This document shows, in pieces, positions 48,187 through 56,727 of a DNA stretch of 64,000 nucleotides; positions within the stretch are counted from its first letter, which is position 1, and each line of letters starts with the position of its first letter. This DNA is from Candidatus Methylobacter titanis. Lineage in GTDB: Bacteria; Pseudomonadota; Gammaproteobacteria; Methylococcales; Methylomonadaceae. Under the pieces are notes generated by a model that did no database searches, was not told where the DNA came from, and saw nothing but the letters and a program-made list of their open reading frames with translations. The stretch covers positions 20,796 to 84,795 of the forward strand of contig JAQSDX010000006.1 of NCBI GenBank assembly GCA_029946125.1. Direction: 5' to 3'. A program made the position numbers and the translations under genes.

Positions 48187-49070
48187 CCACCTCTATCGAT
48201 TTGCCGCTTACGATCGGAGGGCGATACCCAATCGATACCATTGAGAACTTTTTCATCAATGCGCTCCTTTCCTGACGCAACAGCATACACGCCAGCCATC
48301 GTCAGCAACCGCGACAACTCACCAATATAACCTTCGCACATCGAGAACAATTTGGTAGACAATGTCGTATCGTGCAACAGGGACGGTTCGCGCAGAGGCA
48401 GCATGCGTTCAAAGCTCGCAAGCAGACGCAGAAAATCGGTATCGAACTCCCAACGAGGCAACAGCACCGGCTCGAACCGATTGGCCAGCTGCGAATCGGT
48501 CTGGAGAGCGCGAAAAGCATCTCGCGTTCCCACCGTAACGATTGGTATCTGCAATTCGTTGCCCAGATACTTAAGCACGTTCAGAAACGTACGCTGTTTG
48601 TTCAGGTTGCCAGCCATGATGTGGTGAATTTCATCGATTACCAGCATACGCAAACCAACATATTTCAATAATTTGATAACCTGAAATTGCTTTCTGTCCA
48701 CCCGGTCATTCGGTTTATAAGGTGCAAATAGCAGCTCAAGGATGGCATTGTAAAAGCGGCCTTCATCCGGTACAGGCGGTGCCTGAACGAAGAGCACAGG
48801 TACGTGAACGCCATCGCCATCAGGATTATTATCGGCAGGATGAAGAGAGCAGAATCGTTGCACCAACATGGTTTTGCCGTTGTTGGTATCTCCGACCACC
48901 AGCATGTTAGGCATCCGATGTGAGCGCGGATAGATCAGCAAATCTTCCAGCTTGGCCAAGACGACCTTGGCCCTTGGGTAACCGATCCAGCGTGGTGAAC
49001 GAATCTTTTCAATTCTCTCGGCATTGCTCAATTCCAACTGTTTAGCCGTCGAGTCATTCAAGTGACTCAC
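48183..49070 (-). CDS. tnsC: Transposition ATPase TnsC (TniB-like)
   Basis: 295 residues, AAA+ ATPase that carries target information from TniQ to TnsB. Walker A GDTNNGKT (60-67), Walker B MLVIDEIHHI (142-151), sensor TVGTRDAF near 185. Starts with GTG at 49070, overlapping the tnsB stop by 4 nt (GTGA). The length is that of the compact TniB/TnsC type rather than Tn7 TnsC (~555). Confidence 0.93.
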   Translation of the reverse strand: MSHLNDSTAKQLELSNAERIEKIRSPRWIGYPRAKVVLAKLEDLLIYPRSHRMPNMLVVGDTNNGKTMLVQRFCSLHPADNNPDGDGVHVPVLFVQAPPVPDEGRFYNAILELLFAPYKPNDRVDRKQFQVIKLLKYVGLRMLVIDEIHHIMAGNLNKQRTFLNVLKYLGNELQIPIVTVGTRDAFRALQTDSQLANRFEPVLLPRWEFDTDFLRLLASFERMLPLREPSLLHDTTLSTKLFSMCEGYIGELSRLLTMAGVYAVASGKERIDEKVLNGIDWVSPSDRKRQIDRGG

Positions 49071-50947
49071 GTCAAATCATCCATTTCGTCAAAAGGCAGG
49101 ATAATGGGCGTCGTAACGGTAACAGATACCGGTGCTGACTCAGATTTGTCCACAGCTTGAGTGATACTTGGACGAATTGCCTCTTGCCCAAATTTGCGGC
49201 GCTGAGCAGCCCTCCGAACCGCTACAGTCTTGGCTTGGGCATTCTGCTCAATTTCGCGCATCCGTCCGTAAGCATCAAAGATCGCACGTTCATCAACATG
49301 TCTGCGCCCATCTGCTTTAACCTGGCGTTTTGCTTCCCGTAGTTCCCAAATACTGATCGGCGGATAGGATGTGTTCCGGTATGGTACCGGGTAATAGACA
49401 TTGACCTCGGGATCATAGAACCAAATGGTACTAATATCGCGCGGGTCGCGCCGGAACATAAACTTACGTTTGTATTTTGAAGCAGCCGGGTCTGGAGCAT
49501 TGATCCAGCGCCGCAAAACATCATGGTAGTAGTGGATTTCATCGATCACCACACCATAGTCCTGAATCGTCCGCTCTTCATACGGCATCAAGTCAAGTCT
49601 CAAGCGATCCTCGTCCACAATCCGTGTCGGCAGCCCTCGCCCCGGCATATCCTTGGTACCGAACACGCCTTGTCGATACTTTTCCAAGGGGGGCATATTG
49701 ATACCAGAATGAACACGCTGGTGGTAAACATTAACAATGAATGTCACTAACCATTCTTCGAACTCTGTCAGCGTCAAAGCCGCCTTGGCTTCGGAATCAT
49801 AGTCGCCGCGCTCGCGCGTATTCGAAAACGTGGTGCCGGGCAAGGTATGGATTTCTTGAGCAAATGAGCCAAGTAACCGTTCGATATGCCCACCAAAATG
49901 CGGCCTAGCTACCGGGCGCCATTCAATATCAATGCCATACTCAAGGCAAGCACGCTGTAGCATGTTGCCGCGAAATTCGCGGGCATTGTCCATGTGCAGT
50001 TTCCCCGGTATACCCCAACAGGGCCAGTCACCCTTTATATCGTGTTTCGATAGCCAGGCATCTTTGGGCAAAATCGCATTCGCCAAACATTGGCCTGCTG
50101 ACAACGCCCCAGAATGATCGAACGATACATAGAAACCTGCGACCATACGACTGAAGACGTCAATCGCCAAAGTAATCCAAGGTTTGCCTACCGGTCGTCG
50201 ATGCACGTCATCTACGAGAATAACGTCCAATGGGGTGTGATCAATCTGCAACACAGCAAAGGGCCAATCCGCCCCCGGAAACTCCCCCTCAACTGGCGAG
50301 TAAACTTGATCGGCCGCTTTCCAGCCTTTGCGCTTGGCCATCACATATTCGTCTGCTAACGCCTTCAGACGGTTGCGTACGGTATTGTTATGCGGCGGAT
50401 TAATGCTGGCATTAACACAACGCCGCCGAATTTCATCACAAACTTTTTGTTGGGATTTTCGCTGTTTAGTTAGATAGTCGCTTTCGACTACGGCCTGAAT
50501 GATAGTTTCGACTTCGGCCGATAATTTGGTAGTGCCTTTATCGCTTCTGCTGCGGGGAAATAGAGACGTAACTAACCCGTTAGCCTCATAACGTCGAATC
50601 CAGTCATAGAGTGTATTTTCATGGTGTTCGAACTCTTTAGCCCGTGCAACGACATCCTGCCGACTGCGGTATGGCATATCAAGTAGTGGCCGAATGATCT
50701 CGAAGCGCTTGGTTGCTTCCTCCCACGCATCATCAGGAGCAGAAACTAAATCCGGTCTGGCACCTCCCAATGGAGCAACAACTGCCGGAGCGAGATCGCC
50801 TAATTTGGCATGGCTAACTTGCCGCGTCTCATCATCCTCGACAAGCACTTCATTTAGATCGATGATATGAGCAATTCGGTGCAACCGGTCGCGGTAAAGA
50901 ACAGCAGCACCGGGCTGAAGTTGCAATAACTTATGTGGCGTACTCAT
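49067..50947 (-). CDS. tnsB: Transposase TnsB (DDE, TniA-like)
   Basis: 626 residues. N-terminal helix-turn-helix DNA-binding segments (about 70-205, with HENTLYDWIRRYEANG) then an RNase-H-like core with the DDE triad: Asp236 in LQIDHTPLD, Asp320 in LHMDNAREFRG, Glu356 in GGHIERLLG (35-residue spacing D-E). Joins the 3' ends to target DNA. Start ATG at 50947 overlaps the tnsA stop (ATGA); an upstream ATG at 50962 would add five residues. Confidence 0.95.
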   Translation of the reverse strand: MSTPHKLLQLQPGAAVLYRDRLHRIAHIIDLNEVLVEDDETRQVSHAKLGDLAPAVVAPLGGARPDLVSAPDDAWEEATKRFEIIRPLLDMPYRSRQDVVARAKEFEHHENTLYDWIRRYEANGLVTSLFPRSRSDKGTTKLSAEVETIIQAVVESDYLTKQRKSQQKVCDEIRRRCVNASINPPHNNTVRNRLKALADEYVMAKRKGWKAADQVYSPVEGEFPGADWPFAVLQIDHTPLDVILVDDVHRRPVGKPWITLAIDVFSRMVAGFYVSFDHSGALSAGQCLANAILPKDAWLSKHDIKGDWPCWGIPGKLHMDNAREFRGNMLQRACLEYGIDIEWRPVARPHFGGHIERLLGSFAQEIHTLPGTTFSNTRERGDYDSEAKAALTLTEFEEWLVTFIVNVYHQRVHSGINMPPLEKYRQGVFGTKDMPGRGLPTRIVDEDRLRLDLMPYEERTIQDYGVVIDEIHYYHDVLRRWINAPDPAASKYKRKFMFRRDPRDISTIWFYDPEVNVYYPVPYRNTSYPPISIWELREAKRQVKADGRRHVDERAIFDAYGRMREIEQNAQAKTVAVRRAAQRRKFGQEAIRPSITQAVDKSESAPVSVTVTTPIILPFDEMDDLT

Positions 50948-51597
50948 TTGTGTAAGACCCAAATTGGGCTATTCATAGTAAGCTTAGTATCCATGTCAAA
51001 CCCTATTTGCCGCGTTCCCACCATATACCAGAGCGACGGTAATAGCCTTGCTTGGTTCCATTCATCTTGAAATATCCTGCCAAGCAATTCCGATGGGGTC
51101 GTATTGCGCAACTGCCGTATTTGCTCATCCAGCATGTCCATATTTGCTTCTTCAGCTGGTCCTTGTCTTACAAAAGAAAGCAGGAATTTCGCATTCTCCA
51201 GATAAGGTGTACGGATTTCCACTTCAGTGATGATCTTAAAGCGCCACCCATGAGATCGAGCGAATCGAACTGCCGCGCGAAATTTAGGCCGCAACTCAGA
51301 CCAATGCTGTGCCAGCTCGGAACGGTATTTGACCTCGTACAGCACCTTGCTGTGATGACCATGCAGCTTGATCGTAGCAAGGACATCAGGCGTATATCCA
51401 TGGGCACCACCTTTATCATCAACCCAGTCAACAACCAATGGTTGAACTTCGAACGTTTCAATAGTTGGATCAAATTCCAGCAAAGTAATAAAGTCACGCT
51501 CCAGCGTTGATTCGAACATTGCTTGGCCTTCGGCCTTGCGATGCGCTGCGATACCGGTCACGTTACGATAGTTTTTGGGAATTTTGCGCACAGGCAT
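50944..51597 (-). CDS. tnsA: Transposition endonuclease TnsA
   Basis: 217 residues. Restriction-enzyme-like nuclease that cuts the 5' ends of the element, allowing cut-and-paste with TnsB. Catalytic set visible: Glu in MFESTLERDF (29/33), Asp71 in GYTPDVLATI and Lys90 in LYEVKYRSEL. First gene of tnsABC-tniQ; starts 135 bp from the right end, where TnsB sites overlap its promoter region, allowing self-repression as known for Tn7. Confidence 0.93.
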   Translation of the reverse strand: MPVRKIPKNYRNVTGIAAHRKAEGQAMFESTLERDFITLLEFDPTIETFEVQPLVVDWVDDKGGAHGYTPDVLATIKLHGHHSKVLYEVKYRSELAQHWSELRPKFRAAVRFARSHGWRFKIITEVEIRTPYLENAKFLLSFVRQGPAEEANMDMLDEQIRQLRNTTPSELLGRIFQDEWNQARLLPSLWYMVGTRQIGFDMDTKLTMNSPIWVLHK

Positions 51598-51609
51598 GTC
51601 TACCTCATC

Positions 51610-51719
51610 CAGTACACGATAGCACTGTAATAGTCATTCTAGTACAAAAGATCGGTGTACGATAGTAGCGCTGATCGTTGTAAAAAGTGAAGAATAATCG
51701 CTCACCAGTACAATTTAGC
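51610..51719 (-). repeat. Right-end TnsB-type binding sites (about four)
   Basis: Plus-strand matches to CAGTACAATTTAGC: exact at 51706-51719, CAGTACACGATAGC at 51610-51623, and weaker GTAC-centred copies near 51640 and 51657. Four sites next to tnsA against three at the other end is the Tn7 pattern. The region also has to contain the tnsA promoter. Confidence 0.65.
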
Positions 51720-51732
51720 ATTGGAATTGTCA
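51706..51732 (-). repeat. Right terminal inverted repeat (27 bp)
   Basis: Plus strand begins CAGTACAATTTAGC and ends TTGGAATTGTCA; exact reverse complement of 39859-39885. Confidence 0.95.
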
Positions 51733-51737
51733 GATTG
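51733..51737. repeat. Right target-site duplication GATTG
   Basis: Same five bases as 39854-39858. With the next base it forms GATTGA, the original last Asp codon and stop codon of lipA. Confidence 0.9.
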
Positions 51738-52223
51738 ACGCACCCGACTCTGCTTGTTATTCGCTATCGATAAAGTGATAAACCTAAAATCCACAGTTGG
51801 CTCGTGCGGAATAGTTGAGTAACAAATGCCGGTCCGATTCTCTGATTTGTATGGCAGGCCAGCCTTGATGCCAAACCCGCCAAGCGGGACAGCAGCTCGA
51901 ACACTTCGTCAAATGGTTTCTCAAAGCTGATCCTGAATGGCAACGCAAGTTGACCCAGTGTGATTGCGGGATGAATGGTCACTGCCATTGTTAAGCGCTG
52001 TAGGCGCGGCCATGCTCGCGATGAAGGGGCTACAACTTTGCAATCGCTGCCCAAATGCGCGGGCATGGCCCGCTCCTACGGTCTCTTGTGCTGCTTAACT
52101 TAATGGCAGCGACGCGCTACGTGGGAACGAGAAACCGATAGCAGCTGATAAGTACATTGAGAAAAACATCTTGAGTTATCTGGGGATGGTCTCAGTCAAG
52201 CTAAAAAAACTTAAACTCAAGTA
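51738..52223. other. Non-coding stretch between transposon and hemY, former lipA downstream region
   Basis: 486 bp. A 100-codon minus-strand frame at 51764-52066 has no recognisable family and may be a decayed gene remnant. The distal part carries the REP-like composite repeat at 51982-52109. No terminator for hemY is evident. Confidence 0.5.
51982..52109. repeat. REP pair within imperfect inverted arms (REPIN/MITE-like)
   Basis: Outer arms CTGCCATTGTTAAGC (51982) and GCTTAACTTAATGGCAG (52093-52109) are imperfect inverted repeats. Inside, TAGGCGCGGCCATGCTCGCG (52001-52020) and GCGCGGGCATGGCCCGCTCC (from 52057) are two oppositely oriented REP hairpins. Confidence 0.6.
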
Positions 52224-53453
52224 TCAAGATATTGAATCAATCCGACTAATAATCGCACTAGACGCCAACTCCAGGCCCTGCTTATAACATTCACTGGCTC
52301 TGTCTTTATCGCCTTGGGCAAACAGCAAATCGCCGAATAGTTGATAAGCCGTAACGGTAGGCTCTATTGAAATACTTTTGGTCAGGTAGGTCTCGGCTTT
52401 TTGCTTATCGCCACATTTCATGCTCAACTTACCCAGTACGGCCAGGAATACGGCATCCCTAGGGTGCATAGGCAACCACTGTTCGGCAGTTTCAAACTGT
52501 CTTGAGTCATTAAGCGACCGTACATTACCAAATAATACCACCAGCGTTTGATCCCAGGTTGTCGACAAGGCTCTGGCCAAACCGCCTTCAACCTTTGCGC
52601 CTGCTCCTGCGTCTATCATCGCGGCAAAATAGATAGCCGAAACACCTTTCATCTGTCTGATGTAATCAGGAATTTCCGACCATAGCAATTCAATTTCCTC
52701 AACACTGCCTCGCTCGGCTGCCTGCTTTAACAATTTACTGAATACTTCGGTCTCCAGCAGTTTTATCTCGGCTTCCATCAACACTTTATGGGTATTCAAT
52801 GACGGAATCAGTTTACGAATGCCTTCCCAATCACCGGCTTGTTGATAAGCTTGGTGTAATAATCTTAATACGCTGGCATGAGTTGGATTGATGGAATGCA
52901 GTCGCGCGAGCGTTTCCAGGGCTTGTCCGAACTGTTTTTCCGACAAATGCAATTCTGCCTGCGTCAGGCCTATCGCCACATCGGAACCCGGCGCGCCATC
53001 TGCTGCCTTTTTTAGATATTCATCCCTTTTGTCAAGCGCACCACGAGACTGTGCGGCTCTTGCTGCGGTCAAATAGTGAATTAACGGAGCACCGCTTTGC
53101 GAGGCATGCTTAATCAATACTTTTTCGGCTTTTTCCCAATTACCTTCTGCAGAATCCACTAGACCTGCAATCAGGGCTTCTTGGGAACGGTTAAATTTTA
53201 TGTTTTTGCCGCGATTTTTAACTTGGCCCGGCAATCTGAACAGCCAGCCTAAAAATCGGAAGGAGACATAAAACACAAAAAACGCCATGATCAAGCTAAC
53301 CGAAAAAACGATTAGCGATGTTTCCAAGGACCAATGTCCTATGCCTATCAAGACATAACCGGGATTCTCAAATCCGCCCAGCCATTTATTGGCTAAAAAA
53401 GCGGCAATAATGGCAACAAGCAGCGAACCCAGAAAATACATTATATTTTTCAT
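52224..53453 (-). CDS. hemY: HemY, TPR membrane protein of the hemCDXY cluster
   Basis: 409 residues. Two N-terminal membrane helices (about 4-24 and 42-66), then the HemY N-terminal domain and TPR helices (about 90-400; HYLTAARAAQSRGALDKRDE, DKDRASECYKQGLEL). Conserved with hemC and hemD in Gammaproteobacteria; it is not the Bacillus protoporphyrinogen oxidase of the same name, and its exact role in haem synthesis is not established. Confidence 0.93.
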   Translation of the reverse strand: MKNIMYFLGSLLVAIIAAFLANKWLGGFENPGYVLIGIGHWSLETSLIVFSVSLIMAFFVFYVSFRFLGWLFRLPGQVKNRGKNIKFNRSQEALIAGLVDSAEGNWEKAEKVLIKHASQSGAPLIHYLTAARAAQSRGALDKRDEYLKKAADGAPGSDVAIGLTQAELHLSEKQFGQALETLARLHSINPTHASVLRLLHQAYQQAGDWEGIRKLIPSLNTHKVLMEAEIKLLETEVFSKLLKQAAERGSVEEIELLWSEIPDYIRQMKGVSAIYFAAMIDAGAGAKVEGGLARALSTTWDQTLVVLFGNVRSLNDSRQFETAEQWLPMHPRDAVFLAVLGKLSMKCGDKQKAETYLTKSISIEPTVTAYQLFGDLLFAQGDKDRASECYKQGLELASSAIISRIDSIS

Positions 53454-53468
53454 CGTGTACTCTCTGGA

Positions 53469-54833
53469 TTATTGCGCGGCAGGTGCGGCTTCAACCGGTG
53501 GTCGCACCGGCTCCTTCGGCAACTGCTCTTCCTTGCGTTGCTCTACCTCCTGCTTCCGTGCAGTCGTGCCGGTTTCGACACTTCCGTCATCCTTGGCAGC
53601 CGGTGGCTCAGCGGGCGGAGCTGTCTCTGCGGGCTTTACCTTTTCGGCTGGTTTTTCAAGTTTAACGGGTTCGATTTTTTCAGCCTGCGGCATCGCTTTA
53701 TCAGCGTCCAGTCTCAGCTTGGTAATATCTCTAAGCATTTTCAGCGACAAACTGATGTCGGGAAACTGGCTGCGGATCTTAATGGCATTAAATTTGTCCA
53801 GTTCGGCAATAAAATTATTCGTCTGTGTGTCCTGGGCAAAATTTTTCTCGGCCCATTTTTTTGCATCAGCCAGACTGGATTGATAAAGTTGCTCATGTTG
53901 CTGAACGAGGGCAATTTTGACCATTTCCAGCTTTACTCTTAACTGCTCACGAATAAACTGGGCTTGTTCCGGTGTTAATATTTCCTTAATGGGATGTTCG
54001 GTGTGCCTAATAGTGACTATCCCTTCCAATTCCATCATTGCAGAATCCAGCAGATTGTGGGCTGCCTTATCGGTCGGTTCTTGTACTGCTTCGGGTTGAG
54101 TCAATTCTTTTCCGGTATACGGCAAAAACAAGACCAATGAATCGACCTGGGTTTGCAGTGATTGAATCGAAGCATAAATACCCACAGTATCGGCGACGGC
54201 AACACTACGGATTGCCGCGATGTCCTTGGCGATTTGTTCGCGTATTTTAAATACCCCGGCATCGCCACTTTCTCTCAGGCGTTGATCCGCCGCTTCCAAC
54301 GCTTCGTAGGTCGTATTCACATCGCCGACTAAATGCAGGCGTTGATTGGCTACGCTTAACAGATATTCCGCATCGGCAATTAACCAGTCGCTACGGGTCT
54401 TGCCCAATTGACGCTGTACTTGCGAAATTGCGCTGTTTAATTCATTCCGTGTGCTATCCAGTTTTTCGCCATGCAGACGCGAAAAATCCGCCAGTGTTTT
54501 GGTAAAATGGGCATCTTTTCCGGCAACATCAGACTCTACTGTTGCCAATTGCGATTGCATAGCGGCAAGCTGCATCTGATAGCCGCTAATCTGTTTTGAT
54601 AACTCGATTAGATGCATATCACCTTTATTAACTTCACCACCTAAATTATCCTGTTGAGAGCGTAATTGCTGAAACAGATAAAAACCGGCACCAACCACAC
54701 TTACTATAATGAGCAGCACAATAATGCCAAGCCAGAGTCCGCTACGCGACTTGCGAGGGGCGTTAGCAGGAACGGAAGTTTTGCTGCTATTGTCACTCAC
54801 ATTTTGTTCTTGTTGTTCACTCACTTCGGCCAC
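53469..54833 (-). CDS. hemX: HemX, membrane protein of the hemCDXY cluster
   Basis: 454 residues. One membrane helix (GLWLGIIVLLIIVSVVGAGF, near 32-51), a coiled coil (near 55-115) and the conserved DWLIADAEYLLSVANQRLHL (near 143-162), then a long Pro/Glu/Lys-rich C-terminal tail (from ~395). Once annotated as uroporphyrinogen methyltransferase in enterics, but no SAM-binding motif is seen here. The N-terminal KTSVPANAPRKSRSG is encoded by a palindromic repeat also found in mltB. Confidence 0.9.
   Translation of the reverse strand: MAEVSEQQEQNVSDNSSKTSVPANAPRKSRSGLWLGIIVLLIIVSVVGAGFYLFQQLRSQQDNLGGEVNKGDMHLIELSKQISGYQMQLAAMQSQLATVESDVAGKDAHFTKTLADFSRLHGEKLDSTRNELNSAISQVQRQLGKTRSDWLIADAEYLLSVANQRLHLVGDVNTTYEALEAADQRLRESGDAGVFKIREQIAKDIAAIRSVAVADTVGIYASIQSLQTQVDSLVLFLPYTGKELTQPEAVQEPTDKAAHNLLDSAMMELEGIVTIRHTEHPIKEILTPEQAQFIREQLRVKLEMVKIALVQQHEQLYQSSLADAKKWAEKNFAQDTQTNNFIAELDKFNAIKIRSQFPDISLSLKMLRDITKLRLDADKAMPQAEKIEPVKLEKPAEKVKPAETAPPAEPPAAKDDGSVETGTTARKQEVEQRKEEQLPKEPVRPPVEAAPAAQ
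54741..54783 (-). repeat. In-frame palindromic repeat inside hemX
   Basis: Minus strand AAACTTCCGTTCCTGCTAAC then GCCCCTCGC; 29 bases match mltB copy 2 with two or three changes. Encodes KTSVPANAPR in the same frame used in mltB (EASAPANAPR). Confidence 0.65.
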
Positions 54834-54834
54834 T

Positions 54835-55602
54835 CTATTCCCCTGTCACACACGTTATTACTGTCTCAAGAATTGCTGTATCGATAGGTTTATCGGTCAC
54901 AGTAATTCGATTAAATCCTATGTCGGCGGCTATACGCCTAATTCTATCGCTAACTACCACCAAGGGTATTAAGGACAATAGCTCGTTGTTTCTTTCACCC
55001 AGCATGAAATGCAGGTTTTGCAAGGCTTCTGCACTGGTTACGGTAATAACATCCAGTCGATGTTGCTCAAGCAGCTCGACAACCGGTGAGTTATCAATAC
55101 GGGGAATTATTCTTTTATAGACTTCCAGATAATTAACGGTTGCGCCTCTGCTGCGTAACGTAGTTGCCAGCTGTTCGCGTCCGCCTTCACCACGAACGAT
55201 TAAAAAATTCTGTCCTTCGACCTGCTGTAGTTGTGGCATTGCCAGCAATGCTTCACTGTTATAACCTGCTTCAGGCACTAAATCGACGGGCAACCCGGCT
55301 ATTTTCATGGCTAGCGCCGTTGACTGCCCTACTGCGGCAAAACGCACAGATTCCATGAATCTTATTTTGCCACCATTCGCCTTTAGAGCAAAATTTACTG
55401 CATTAGCACTGATGAAAATAACCCAGTGAACGCTATCCAGATTCTCCAGCGTGGTTTTTATCGGTTCGACATCATCCAGGGGAACAATCTCCAGCGTTGG
55501 AAACCGAACGGCGATGCCACCCCGCTGTTTAATTAAACAACTCAGGTTTTCTGCCTGATGCTCAGGCCGAGTCACTAAAACATGCACGCCGTTTAAAATC
55601 AT
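54835..55602 (-). CDS. hemD: Uroporphyrinogen-III synthase
   Basis: Closes hydroxymethylbilane to uroporphyrinogen III. 255 residues, normal length. N-terminal [14 protein letters not shown] (near 8-21), [14 protein letters not shown] (near 60-73), and [17 protein letters not shown] (near 138-154) are typical. Starts inside the hemC end (4-nt overlap) and is followed by hemX after 1 bp. Confidence 0.95.
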   Translation of the reverse strand: MILNGVHVLVTRPEHQAENLSCLIKQRGGIAVRFPTLEIVPLDDVEPIKTTLENLDSVHWVIFISANAVNFALKANGGKIRFMESVRFAAVGQSTALAMKIAGLPVDLVPEAGYNSEALLAMPQLQQVEGQNFLIVRGEGGREQLATTLRSRGATVNYLEVYKRIIPRIDNSPVVELLEQHRLDVITVTSAEALQNLHFMLGERNNELLSLIPLVVVSDRIRRIAADIGFNRITVTDKPIDTAILETVITCVTGE

Positions 55603-56546
55603 AATCCGTTAAGCAGCGCTTGCAGAATTTTATCTGCGCCTTGAGCCAATAAGTCTTCGGCAATCATTTTGCCGATAGCTTCAGCTTGGTCCCGTTCGCC
55701 TGTTTGCTCAGACCGATAGATCACACTACCATCAGGACTGCCGACCAATCCGCGCATGAACAATTGCTCACCCTGCAGCTCTGCGAAACCGGCAATCGGC
55801 ACCTGGCAACCGCCACTCAATCGCGCGTTCATGGCTCTTTCTGCCGCCAAACACAGCCCCGTTTCGCTATCATGCAACACGCTCAGCATCTGATTGAGTT
55901 CCAGATCATCAACCCGACATTCAATGCCTATGGCTCCCTGGCCGATCGCAGGCAAACTGATACCGGTATCCAGGCATTGGCTAATGCGCTCTGCCATGCC
56001 CAGTCTTTTTAAACCGGCTGACGCCAGAATAATGGCATCGTATTCCCCTGCGTCCAACTTGGACAAACGGGTATTCACATTCCCCCTTAACGACAATATC
56101 TCGGCATCAGGGTAAAGCTCTTTAATTTGGCATTGTCTGCGCAAGCTGCAGGTACCGATTCTGGCATTAGCCGGTAAATCCTGTAAGGTCGGATAATGAT
56201 TGGAAACAAAAGCATCGGTCGGATCTTCACGGGGCAAAATAGCCGCCAAATGTAAACCCGCTGGAAATTCTACCGGCACATCTTTCATGGAATGCACCGC
56301 AATGTCGGCAGAACCGTCCAACATGCCTTGCTCGAGTTCTTTAACAAACAAACCTTTACCGCCAATTTTGGCTAAAGGTGCATCAAGGATCTTATCGCCC
56401 TGAGTGGTCATTTTAACCAGCTCAGTCCGGCAACCGGGAAACGTCCGCTCCAGCAGCTTTGCAACGTGCTCCGCCTGCCACAAAGCCAGAGGACTCCTCC
56501 GCGTTGCAATACGAATAATTTTTTCAATCAAAAGAACACCATTCAT
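55599..56546 (-). CDS. hemC: Porphobilinogen deaminase (hydroxymethylbilane synthase)
   Basis: Joins four porphobilinogens into hydroxymethylbilane. 315 residues. [17 protein letters not shown] (near 12-28), [11 protein letters not shown] (near 86-96), the dipyrromethane-cofactor Cys in LSGGCQVPI (near 247) and RRQCQIKE are present. First gene of hemC-hemD-hemX-hemY, divergent from argH. Confidence 0.98.
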   Translation of the reverse strand: MNGVLLIEKIIRIATRRSPLALWQAEHVAKLLERTFPGCRTELVKMTTQGDKILDAPLAKIGGKGLFVKELEQGMLDGSADIAVHSMKDVPVEFPAGLHLAAILPREDPTDAFVSNHYPTLQDLPANARIGTCSLRRQCQIKELYPDAEILSLRGNVNTRLSKLDAGEYDAIILASAGLKRLGMAERISQCLDTGISLPAIGQGAIGIECRVDDLELNQMLSVLHDSETGLCLAAERAMNARLSGGCQVPIAGFAELQGEQLFMRGLVGSPDGSVIYRSEQTGERDQAEAIGKMIAEDLLAQGADKILQALLNGL

Positions 56547-56631
56547 TATTCAACAATAAATGCCATTATTGTAACCCGTGTCAGTTAATGACGGTTAATC
56601 GAAGTTCAATTCTTGACCGTATCGATGCGGG

Positions 56632-56684
56632 AGCTTTGCCTACAGGGATGTAGGTAAGGAGCGTTAGCAGGAGCGGAAGCTTTA
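56632..56684 (-). repeat. Palindromic repeat before argH
   Basis: Minus strand AAAGCTTCCGCTCCTGCTAA then CGCTCCTTACCTACATCC and CTGTAGGCAAAGCTCCCGC. The fullest intergenic copy; TACCTACatccCTGTAGGCA forms a hairpin. Lies in the hemC-argH divergent spacer, 44-96 bp before the argH start. Confidence 0.7.
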
Positions 56685-56727
56685 GAGGTATAATTTTGCA
56701 CAATAGCCAACTTACAATGAAGCCATC

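Larger units (their letters stand above)
39859..51732. mobile_element. Tn7-like transposon (11,874 bp)
   Basis: Bounded by perfect 27-bp terminal inverted repeats and 5-bp GATTG duplications. Right end: tnsA-tnsB-tnsC-tniQ operon read inward on the minus strand. Left end: a single tnsE-like gene read inward on the plus strand. Cargo from 41790 to 47023: a double-GHKL sensor kinase, a receiver-HEPN protein, vsr and a cytosine methyltransferase. Three TnsB-type sites are seen at the left end and about four at the tnsA end, as in Tn7. No CRISPR array, cas gene or tRNA-like guide is seen inside. Intact ends and duplications suggest a recent insertion. Confidence 0.95.

Noticed and set aside
39859..51732. 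CRISPR array or cas genes inside the transposon
   Set aside because: Looked for because of the short TniQ; no regularly spaced repeats and no cas-like protein found.
51764..52066. 100-codon minus-strand frame between the transposon and hemY
   Set aside because: Overlaps the REP doublet and resembles no known family; kept only as a possible remnant.
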